Below, piece by piece: positions 1-5,267 of a DNA stretch of 8,793 bases. Origin of the DNA: CAYVBJ01 sp964415185. GTDB taxonomy: Bacteria; Bacteroidota; Rhodothermia; Balneolales; Balneolaceae. The notes below the pieces were generated by a model. It searched no databases. It was not told where the DNA came from and saw nothing but the letters and a program-made list of their open reading frames with translations. The stretch lies in the NCBI GenBank assembly GCA_964415185.1, contig CAYPZI010000122.1, positions 1-8,793 on the forward strand, in the 5' to 3' direction. Every line of letters begins with the position of its first letter. The stretch's first letter is position 1. The position numbers and the translations under genes are program-made.

Positions 1-167
1 CATTTATTTTAAAATCAATCTTTTATAATTACTCTTGCGGATTTTAGGAATTATCTTTTTTATTGTATTTCTCGAAATGGATAGTTAAGATAGAGTTTAA
101 CCTGTCAGATGAAATTTATTGGTAAGACAATCATTATTGGGGAAACGAACCGACAACAGTAGATGCA

Positions 168-1154
168 ATGAAGAGGGATAATTTGGATTATTTAAAAAAT
201 GTACCGAATGGGGTTGTTACGTTCAATATCGGAGGGGAGATTACCTGGTCGAATGAATCTATGAACAAGCTGCTCAGTTCTGATGGAAAAAATATTGAGG
301 GATTGAATTTCCTTACTCTCGCACAAAACTTCCGGAGCCGGCAGTTTGTGCAATCTTTCTGGCATGAACTTAAAACCGGCCAAAAATGGGACGGCATCTT
401 TTTTAATTTTGAAAATGACAAAGGAACTCCCCTGTCGGTTTATTTGACAGTTACACCAATAGAAAAGAATGAAAGCAAACCTGAATTTCTGGCAATTGCA
501 ACGCTGGTCGCGGATTCAAAATCCAAAATCGGCCAACTCCAGGAGCAGCTTCACGACCGTGAAACCCTGATCAAGGAAATCCATCACCGGGTAAAAAACA
601 ACCTGGCTGTCATTTCGGGCCTGCTTACCCTGCAAAAATACAATTACGATGATGACAGGTTGTTTGACCTGTTGACGGATAGCGAGATGAGAATCAAATC
701 GATGGCCCTGATACACGAGAAGCTATACAAATCAACCACACTTTCTACGATTGATTTTTCAACGTATATGACTGACCTGGTTGATACAATCGACCAAACG
801 TTTGCAAAGAAGACCAACCTATCAATAACTGTGAACTGCGAACCGATTCAGCTTTCCATGGAGCAGGCAATTCCATCGGCCCTGATTGTGAACGAGATTA
901 TATCCAATTCCGTGAAGTACGCATTTCCCGAAAATATGGAAGGAAATATCCATACTGAAATCGTGGAACAGGATAACAAGGTTCAGATTATGGTTGAGGA
1001 TGACGGTGTGGGCCTGCCGGACGATTTTGAAGAGAGGCGTAAATCATCCCTGGGTTATACCATTATCGACACACTTATCCAGCAACTTGAAGCCGACCTG
1101 GCTATCGAGAGCAAGAGTGGTACCCGGCTTTATTTTGTATTTGAGAAGAGTTGA
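168..1154 (+). CDS. Soluble PAS-HisKA_2 sensor histidine kinase
   Basis: Predicted cytosolic sensor kinase of a two-component system, 328 aa. Residues about 1-115 look like a PAS sensor domain (VPNGVVTFN...ITWSNESMNKLL is a typical PAS start). A short helical linker (about 118-133) leads to a HisKA_2-type dimerisation/phosphoacceptor region with EIHHRVKNNL at 137-146; the phosphorylated histidine is one of His139/His140. The C-terminal HATPase domain shows an N-box (VNEIISNSVKYAF, Asn242 and Asn247), a G1 box (DDGVG, 278-282), SLGYTII at 294-300 and a final SGTR at 317-320. No transmembrane segment or signal peptide is visible, so the signal is probably intracellular or the protein is recruited to a partner. 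No response regulator lies next to it, so its partner is unknown. The ATG at 168 has no clear Shine-Dalgarno sequence, and the 167 bp upstream hold no recognisable gene. The family is clear; the ligand and output are not. Confidence 0.9.
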   Translation: MKRDNLDYLKNVPNGVVTFNIGGEITWSNESMNKLLSSDGKNIEGLNFLTLAQNFRSRQFVQSFWHELKTGQKWDGIFFNFENDKGTPLSVYLTVTPIEKNESKPEFLAIATLVADSKSKIGQLQEQLHDRETLIKEIHHRVKNNLAVISGLLTLQKYNYDDDRLFDLLTDSEMRIKSMALIHEKLYKSTTLSTIDFSTYMTDLVDTIDQTFAKKTNLSITVNCEPIQLSMEQAIPSALIVNEIISNSVKYAFPENMEGNIHTEIVEQDNKVQIMVEDDGVGLPDDFEERRKSSLGYTIIDTLIQQLEADLAIESKSGTRLYFVFEKS

Positions 1155-1462
1155 TATCGGCTGCGGGCTATTGGCTATCAGTATGAATTGTTCGAGATCC
1201 GGTCTTTGGAATTGGTTTGGCAGGGCAGGTTCTTGGTATTTGATTCACTGCCACTGAGAGTACACCCCCCTTGTTTTCCCGAATCACCTGAAGGCGTTCG
1301 GTCAAATTTGTCCCCTCTCCCCGATTCCGAAAGTTCGGGATACGGGGCAGGCGAGAAGGGGACGCAAAAATTTAACGGAATGTTAAAATTTCCGATGCAA
1401 TTCCTGTTTAAATTAAACCGTTCACAATATGTAACCCTCAGAAACCATAAAACACTTTCAAC
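1155..1462. other. Non-coding gap between the kinase and threonine synthase
   Basis: This 308-bp stretch carries no credible gene; the short open frames across it have no recognisable protein features. It holds the large imperfect inverted repeat at 1304-1373. Next comes a second imperfect inverted repeat with arms 1368-1376 and 1382-1391 (AAATTTAAC versus GTTAAAATTT). A short palindrome follows at 1406-1418, GTTTAA and TTAAAC around a single A. That last palindrome lies about 45-57 nt before the threonine synthase start, where a promoter or operator would fall. I could not place convincing -35/-10 or Bacteroidota-type -33/-7 boxes. Confidence 0.6.
1304..1373. repeat. Long imperfect inverted repeat (intergenic hairpin)
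   Basis: The left arm at 1310-1331 and the right arm at 1334-1363 pair over most of their length. CCGAA/TTCGG sits at the tip, CCCCG/CGGGG in the middle and GTCCCC/GGGGAC at the base, with small mismatches and a few unpaired bases in the right arm. AAATTT at 1304-1309 and again at 1368-1373 extends the symmetry outward. No T-run follows either arm, so it is not a classical intrinsic terminator. It looks like a dispersed palindromic element and shares the 9-mer CCCCTCTCC with the element at 8571-8644. A role in protecting the 3' end of the kinase mRNA is possible but is inference. Confidence 0.7.
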
Positions 1463-2662
1463 TTGATATCGACACTTTCGCATCTTGAATGCTCAAAAAC
1501 CGGCATAGTTTATGATGCTGGGATATTGCAAAATCTTTCATCAGCCGGATATCCGTTACTTGCAAGATATGATCTTGAAAAAGCCTCTGAGATTATGTCA
1601 CCTTCGGAGCTCTCCAAAAGGCCATGGAATCTCTGGCGATACAGGGAAGTGCTGCCGATACAAAACTACGATAGCCTCGTGACTCTCGAGGAAGGCGGAA
1701 CTCCTTTGGTTTTTGCCGAAAGAGTGGGTAATGAGACCGGCTTTACAAGCCTCTATATAAAGGACGAGTCTGTCAATCCCACCGGTTCATTCAAGGCGAG
1801 GGGTCTTGTTATGGCAGTTAACGCCGCAAAAGAGAGGGGAGCAACAAGCTTTGCCATTCCTACCGCAGGCAATGCGGGTGGAGCCCTTGCTGCTTACGCC
1901 GCCGCTTCGGGTTGTCCGGCTAATATTTTTATGCCGTCCGACACACCAGAAACCTTCAAAATGGAGTGCCGGTATTATGGCGCCTCGCTCACATGTGTAG
2001 ACGGACTGATCAGTGATTGCGGACGGATGGTAAGTGAATTGAAACAAAAGAATAACTGGTTTGATGTGGCTACCCTGAAAGAGCCTTACCGGATCGAAGG
2101 AAAAAAAACGATGGGTTATGAGCTTGCGGAACAGTGTGGCTTTGAATTGCCCGATGTGGTTATCTACCCGACGGGAGGCGGAACGGGCCTGATTGGCATG
2201 TGGAAAGCCTTTGATGAGATGGAAGAAATGGGATGGATTGACAGCAGGCGTCCCAGGATGATAGCCGTTCAGGCTGAAAATTGTGCACCCATTGTTCGTG
2301 CTTTTGATAAGGGCGCCGAGCATGCCGAGCCATGGGAAAATGCACGTACGTCAGCCTCGGGAATCCGGGTGCCGGCCGCAATCGGTGATTTTTTGATCCT
2401 GGATGCCCTTTATAAAAGCAATGGATATGCTGTAACGGTAACAGATGAAGAAATGATTGAGGGTGCTCAAAAAATTGCATCCGGCACGGGTATTTTTCCC
2501 GCTCCCGAGGGCGGTGCCCTGCTGGCAGCTGCAATCAAGTTGCGCGAAATGGGAATATTAACCGGAGAGGAAAAGACTGTTCTGTTTAATACCGGAAGCG
2601 GCTATAAATATTTTGAAGCCATGAGGAAACTGCCTGCCCTTGAGCATGATAGCTGTCTATAA
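1463..2662 (+). CDS. thrC: Threonine synthase (PLP-dependent)
   Basis: Converts O-phospho-L-homoserine to L-threonine and phosphate, the last step of threonine synthesis, in the cytosol. At 399 aa it fits the shorter archaeal/plant-type branch. It has the fold-type II PLP signature: NPTGSFKARG (105-114) with Lys111 as the likely Schiff-base lysine, TAGNAGG (134-140) for substrate/cofactor contact, the PTGGGTG phosphate-binding loop (236-242), and NTGSGYKY (376-383) near the C-terminus. The N-terminus (LECSKTGIVYDAG, 8-20) resembles the zinc-ribbon-like start of this branch, but the second cysteine of the usual CxxC is Thr13, so metal binding is unlikely. The start is TTG at 1463: an in-frame TAA lies at 1448-1450, and the first in-frame Met is residue 45, too far inside the domain. 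No Shine-Dalgarno sequence is visible. No homoserine kinase or dehydrogenase is adjacent. A related lyase such as a cysteate synthase-like enzyme is possible but less likely. Confidence 0.87.
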   Translation: MISTLSHLECSKTGIVYDAGILQNLSSAGYPLLARYDLEKASEIMSPSELSKRPWNLWRYREVLPIQNYDSLVTLEEGGTPLVFAERVGNETGFTSLYIKDESVNPTGSFKARGLVMAVNAAKERGATSFAIPTAGNAGGALAAYAAASGCPANIFMPSDTPETFKMECRYYGASLTCVDGLISDCGRMVSELKQKNNWFDVATLKEPYRIEGKKTMGYELAEQCGFELPDVVIYPTGGGTGLIGMWKAFDEMEEMGWIDSRRPRMIAVQAENCAPIVRAFDKGAEHAEPWENARTSASGIRVPAAIGDFLILDALYKSNGYAVTVTDEEMIEGAQKIASGTGIFPAPEGGALLAAAIKLREMGILTGEEKTVLFNTGSGYKYFEAMRKLPALEHDSCL

Positions 2663-2708
2663 TTTTGTAAATTAGATATTCATTTGATTTTTTTGTAAAT
2701 AGTGCATG

Positions 2709-2724
2709 GAAAAATAGATTTTTC
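2709..2724. repeat. Small AT-rich inverted repeat after thrC
   Basis: GAAAAAT at 2709-2715 and ATTTTTC at 2718-2724 form a perfect 7-bp inverted repeat around AG. It begins 47 nt after the threonine synthase stop. The stem is weak and no T-run follows it, so a terminator call is only tentative. A wider GCATGG/CCATGC pair around it may be chance. Confidence 0.3.
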
Positions 2725-2802
2725 AGATTTCCGATGTATCCGGCTGTATAGCCATGCGATTCAAGGGATTTGGATTTATCACGTTTATATTTAATCTGAA
2801 TT

Positions 2803-2810
2803 GAGGAGGT
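2803..2810 (+). promoter_or_regulatory. Strong Shine-Dalgarno site for the DUF1508-like gene
   Basis: GAGGAGGT lies 7 nt before the ATG at 2818. Most other genes in this window have no comparable motif, so this one both fixes the start codon and suggests efficient translation of the small protein. Confidence 0.85.
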
Positions 2811-2817
2811 AATAATT

Positions 2818-2985
2818 ATGCCGAAATGCGAAATTTACAAAGATGTAAAAGGTGAATGGAGATGGAGGCGTACGACCAAAGACGGTGAGATCAAAGCTCA
2901 CTCGAGCAGCGGTTTTGCTGAACGCGAAAAGTGCGAAGAAGATGGAAAGAAAAACGGCGGGTGCTCCAGTTACAAAAGAGTTTGA
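2818..2985 (+). CDS. Small DUF1508/YegP-like protein
   Basis: A 55-residue protein. The pattern EIYKDVKGEWRWRR followed by TKDGEIKAHSSSGFAER matches the DUF1508 (YegP-like) unit: an aromatic-rich strand, a turn with a DG pair, then a short serine-rich strand and helix. YegP proteins usually carry two such units, so this is a single-unit version. Family function is not firmly established. It has no signal peptide or membrane segment, is rich in Lys, Arg and Glu, and has three cysteines (4, 39, 49), which is many for its size. The start is supported by the Shine-Dalgarno site at 2803-2810. It ends 2 bp before the stop of the converging aat gene, with no terminator between them, so the two transcripts probably overlap at their 3' ends. 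The coding call is strong; the family call is moderate. Confidence 0.78.
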   Translation: MPKCEIYKDVKGEWRWRRTTKDGEIKAHSSSGFAEREKCEEDGKKNGGCSSYKRV

Positions 2986-2987
2986 TA

Positions 2988-3617
2988 TTATAGTTTTTTA
3001 TACTGGTTGGTTTCATCAAACCTGAAACGGGCATCTTTCTCCAAAGCCTCTTTCAGGAGGGTGTTGTATTTGTTTTGCGAGATTTCAATGCATCCGAATT
3101 GGGAAAGGTGTTCTGTATAAAATTGAGTATCCCATAGTTGAAACCCGTTTTTTTCAAGAATTTGATGGCAGTGCCAGAGGGCGATTTTGTCTGCCTCTTT
3201 TTCTTTTTTGAACATAGATTCCCCGAAAAAAGCGGCTCCTACAGAAACGCCGTAAAGCCCGCCGGAAAGTTGGCTCTGTTCATCGTAAATCTCAACTGAA
3301 TGTGCATATCCGAGTTTGTTGAGATTACAGTACGACCTCATAATAATATCTGAAATCCAGGTGGTTTTCCGGTTTGCGCAGCCCTCCATGACGGCGCGAA
3401 AGTTTTTGTCAACGCCAACCTTGTATTTGCCCTGCCGGATAAGCCTTTTCACATTCCCGGAAACCCTGAAACGGTCCATCGGGATAATACCTCTCTTGCC
3501 GGCCGTGAACCATTCAAACCCGGAATCATTACGTGAACGGCTCATTGGAAAAATGCCGCTTTTGTAGCCAGCTAAAAGATGATTTGCCGGAATGATGTTT
3601 TTGTTATTTTGATCCAT
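2988..3617 (-). CDS. aat: Leucyl/phenylalanyl-tRNA--protein transferase
   Basis: Transfers Leu or Phe from aminoacyl-tRNA to the N-terminal Arg or Lys of target proteins. In the known bacterial N-degron pathway this creates a degron read by ClpS-ClpAP; it acts in the cytosol. At 209 aa it is slightly shorter than the Escherichia enzyme. Family motifs in order: LLAGYKSGIFPM (14-25), KRGIIPMDRFRVS (41-53), CANRKTTWI (80-88), GYAHSVE (103-109), GGLYGVSVG (119-127), FFGESMF (130-136) and DTQFYTEHL (163-171). The GNAT-like catalytic core therefore looks complete. The ATG at 3617 places LLxxYxxGIFPM close to the N-terminus as in the family, though no Shine-Dalgarno sequence precedes it. A strong terminator ends only 24 nt upstream, so the gene needs either read-through from the fasciclin gene or a promoter overlapping the hairpin. 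No clp gene is present in the window. Confidence 0.95.
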   Translation of the reverse strand: MDQNNKNIIPANHLLAGYKSGIFPMSRSRNDSGFEWFTAGKRGIIPMDRFRVSGNVKRLIRQGKYKVGVDKNFRAVMEGCANRKTTWISDIIMRSYCNLNKLGYAHSVEIYDEQSQLSGGLYGVSVGAAFFGESMFKKEKEADKIALWHCHQILEKNGFQLWDTQFYTEHLSQFGCIEISQNKYNTLLKEALEKDARFRFDETNQYKKL

Positions 3618-3641
3618 ATTCGCTTGAAGTTGTTACAAGAG

Positions 3642-3677
3642 AAAATAAAAAAACCTGTCTGTAATTACAGACAGGTT
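3642..3677 (-). terminator. Intrinsic terminator of the fasciclin gene
   Basis: Positions 3652-3677 are a perfect 26-bp palindrome (arm AACCTGTCTGTAA on each side). Read on the minus strand, it is followed directly by TTTTTTTATTTT (3653 down to 3642). This is a classical rho-independent terminator, 29 nt after the fasciclin-protein stop. It is efficient only in the minus direction, because the plus side lacks a T-run. Its T-run ends 24 nt before the aat ATG. Confidence 0.9.
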
Positions 3678-3706
3678 GTAAATCATTCATGAATTATTAT
3701 TCGGGA

Positions 3707-4132
3707 TTATTGCCCCATAAGAACATCATCCGTTACATGAACCACACCGTTAGAAGCCTTAATATCTCCTTCGGTGATCTGAACATTAATAGCAGGTTCA
3801 ACTTCTTCGGCACTTACTTCACCCTGGAAAAGGTGATTGATGACAAGGCTTTGAACCTGTTGCGGATCATTTCTGATTTGTTCAAAATCACTACCAAGCT
3901 TCTGAAATGCATCATCAGTAGGAGCAACTATAGTATACGGCCCTTCCTGAGAGAGAACTTCTTCAACTTCTGCCGTTTCCATTAACTCGGCAAAAATGGT
4001 GTGATTCTCACTTTCTTTCACAACATCTACCACATTCCCATCCTGTGCCATTACACCGGCGCTTCCTGCAAAGAATGCAAGTACTAACGTTAATATTCCA
4101 ATAAAACCGGATCTTCCTTTATTATAAAACAT
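3707..4132 (-). CDS. Secreted fasciclin (FAS1) domain protein
   Basis: A 141-aa exported protein with one FAS1 domain. Residues 1-29 form a signal peptide: charged start (NKGR), hydrophobic core FIGILTLVLAFFAGSAG, and likely cleavage after VMA-29. The mature part begins with VVDVVKESENHTIFAELMETA and holds the H1-like motif YTIVAPTDDAFQKL (66-79), the central VINHLFQGEVSAEEV (97-111) and the H2-like motif SNGVVHVTDDVLM (127-139). It stops two residues after H2, so the mature protein is essentially a compact single FAS1 unit without extra domains. FAS1 proteins are linked to adhesion and matrix or envelope binding; the ligand here cannot be told. No lipobox cysteine is present, so it is probably periplasmic or released rather than a lipoprotein. 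It has its own terminator, and an AT-rich region upstream should hold its promoter. No clear Shine-Dalgarno sequence is seen. Confidence 0.92.
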   Translation of the reverse strand: MFYNKGRSGFIGILTLVLAFFAGSAGVMAQDGNVVDVVKESENHTIFAELMETAEVEEVLSQEGPYTIVAPTDDAFQKLGSDFEQIRNDPQQVQSLVINHLFQGEVSAEEVEPAINVQITEGDIKASNGVVHVTDDVLMGQ

Positions 4133-4147
4133 ATTACTTTATTTGAT

Positions 4148-4175
4148 TTAGTTTTTAAATATTAGTTTTTAAATA
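4148..4175. repeat. Perfect 14-bp tandem duplication before the fasciclin gene
   Basis: TTAGTTTTTAAATA occurs twice with no gap, at 4148-4161 and 4162-4175. On the minus strand the two copies lie 16-43 nt before the fasciclin ATG, in the 5' leader or promoter. It may be a slipped-strand duplication that alters leader length, or a doubled regulator site. A chance low-complexity duplication is also possible. Confidence 0.75.
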
Positions 4176-4189
4176 AGATATTTAACCGA

Positions 4190-4207
4190 TTCAAAAATGT
4201 TTTTGAA
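4190..4207. promoter_or_regulatory. Inverted repeat, possible operator of the fasciclin gene
   Basis: TTCAAAAA (4190-4197) and TTTTTGAA (4200-4207) are a perfect 8-bp inverted repeat around TG, 58-75 nt upstream of the fasciclin start. The position and symmetry suit a dimeric regulator site near the promoter. AT-rich context raises the chance of coincidence. Confidence 0.35.
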
Positions 4208-4441
4208 CAGTTCGTCTTATCTTATATTACGATTGAATCTAACTGATATTATAAATAGAAATTTTTGGATATTGTTCCAATTAAATTACATGTTTTTATT
4301 CAGTATTTTTTATTTTACATAATTTTAAAAATAAAATAGATTTTACTGTTGTTTGAATTGGGTAGTAAGAACAGATTTATGGATACCAGCTTTCTGACAT
4401 CAACATTTAAACGGCAAATGAAGATGCGGCTACGGTGTGCC

Positions 4442-4557
4442 ATCCCGACAACTGTCGGGATTGGTTCTGCTTTGTTTTCTGCAACCGGGAATAAATTCCC
4501 GGTCTATGGTCTGCCGCCCCGACACGTCTGTGTCGGGGTTGTGCGGTATATTGCAGA
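4442..4557. repeat. Cluster of three perfect hairpins (palindromic intergenic element)
   Basis: Three perfect 9-bp stems follow each other: ATCCCGACA/TGTCGGGAT (4442-4450 with 4453-4461), ACCGGGAAT/ATTCCCGGT (4484-4492 with 4495-4503) and CCCCGACAC/GTGTCGGGG (4517-4525 with 4530-4538). The first and third share the core CCCGACA/TGTCGGG. An outer pair, TCTGCAA at 4478-4484 and TTGCAGA at 4551-4557, could close hairpins two and three into one branched structure. The block is much more GC-rich than its flanks, and similar composition continues to about 4660. It lies 3' of the methyltransferase gene and far upstream of the fasciclin gene. It may be a REP-like dispersed repeat, a mobile palindromic unit or a structured RNA. 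No transposase is nearby. The open frames crossing it look spurious. Confidence 0.8.
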
Positions 4558-4703
4558 TTAATTTCCTGAAAAAACACCCCGCACGCTCACAAAATAATTT
4601 CATTACGCGATTCAAGCCAATATCAAAACAAAATGCTCCGTATCGGGGGGGACGACACAATTAAAATATTAATGGTCTCTATATACGGGGTATGAAGAGA
4701 TTC
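4558..4703. other. Rest of the gap 3' of the methyltransferase gene
   Basis: No gene is recognised. The sequence just inside the hairpin cluster includes a G-run (4645-4651). Close to the methyltransferase stop, TCTCT (4676-4680) and AGAGA (4696-4700) flank ATAC/GTAT (4683-4686, 4690-4693), a weak possible hairpin without a T-run on the minus strand. A terminator for the uvrB-methyltransferase unit is therefore not clear. Confidence 0.4.
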
Positions 4704-5267
4704 TCAAACGCCGTTTTTGACTACATCGTAAATCAGGTAGGGTGGGATATTCAGCATTTCTCTCTCTGTTTTTACATTGCCAAATATTTTCATCAGGGGT
4801 TTTTTCAAATGTCCCGATGTTTGATAGGCTAAAAATTTACCGTTCGGTTTCAGGATTTCTTTGGTTGCCTGTAATACTTTCAATTTGCGGTCCGGCTTCA
4901 AAAATGAAAACGGAATACCGGAAAGCACATAATCAATTTTACCGATCAATTCTTCATCCAGGATTTCCATTACATCGCCGGCGAGCACATTATGTACTTC
5001 TATACGCTCATCCCTGATATTATTTTTCAAGTGTTTTACAAAATTCTGGTTTGCTTCAATTAAGATCAATCTGGAACCGGGAGTCAGTTTTTCAAGAATA
5101 TATTCGGAAAAAACACCATTTCCGGGGCCATACTCAACAATGTTGAGGTCTATTGAGAAATCAATATGCTGGCACACTTTTTTTACACAGCGAGTGGAAG
5201 TCGGTGTGATGGAAGCAACATCACGGTCTTTAATAAAATTTTTTATGTAGGTAAGTGTTTTGTTCAT
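4704..5267 (-). CDS. SAM-dependent methyltransferase, phospholipid N-methyltransferase-like
   Basis: A 187-aa class I SAM methyltransferase. Motif I is IVEYGPGNGVFSEYIL (43-58), Glu71 follows the second strand (LILIEAN, 67-73) as the usual ribose-binding acid, GDV (97-99) marks the third, and YVLSGIPFSFL (113-123) is the motif IV region. VEYGPGNGVF together with LSGIPF resembles PmtA-like phospholipid N-methyltransferases (stepwise methylation of phosphatidylethanolamine) more than KsgA/Dim1 rRNA dimethylases. The latter share the early fold but need an NLPY-type motif, absent here. The early TPTSTRCVKKV segment (21-31) also fits the PmtA-like group. The ATG overlaps the uvrB stop by 4 nt (ATGA), so it is very likely co-transcribed and translationally coupled to uvrB. 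A role in DNA repair cannot be inferred from that alone. The methyltransferase fold is certain; the substrate is uncertain. Confidence 0.8.
   Translation of the reverse strand: MNKTLTYIKNFIKDRDVASITPTSTRCVKKVCQHIDFSIDLNIVEYGPGNGVFSEYILEKLTPGSRLILIEANQNFVKHLKNNIRDERIEVHNVLAGDVMEILDEELIGKIDYVLSGIPFSFLKPDRKLKVLQATKEILKPNGKFLAYQTSGHLKKPLMKIFGNVKTEREMLNIPPYLIYDVVKNGV

Larger units (their letters stand above)
4133..4429. other. AT-rich upstream region of the fasciclin gene
   Basis: About 300 bp of very AT-rich DNA with no gene. It should contain the promoter of the minus-strand fasciclin gene. It holds a 14-bp tandem duplication (4148-4175) and an 8-bp inverted repeat (4190-4207). A further low-complexity inverted repeat pairs TTTTATTTT (4308-4316) with AAAATAAAA (4328-4336). 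I could not assign promoter boxes with confidence. Confidence 0.55.

Noticed and set aside
1178..1483. Open frames of about 90-100 codons on both strands in the kinase-thrC gap
   Set aside because: They cross the long inverted repeat, overlap each other and the threonine synthase start, and show no recognisable protein features.
1787..2323. 178-codon antisense open frame inside threonine synthase
   Set aside because: Lies wholly opposite a well-conserved coding region, with composition expected of a shadow frame.
3642..3677. Bidirectional terminator
   Set aside because: Only the minus direction has a T-run after the palindrome, and the plus-strand genes end well before it.
4349..4664. Overlapping open frames of 70-76 codons on both strands across the hairpin cluster
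   Set aside because: They run through perfect palindromes, have no ribosome binding site or protein-like domain pattern, and overlap one another on both strands. They are by-products of the repeat element.
4704..5267. KsgA/rRNA adenine dimethylase identity for the methyltransferase
   Set aside because: The motif IV region reads LSGIPF rather than the NLPY-type motif these enzymes need, and the protein is too short for a full KsgA.
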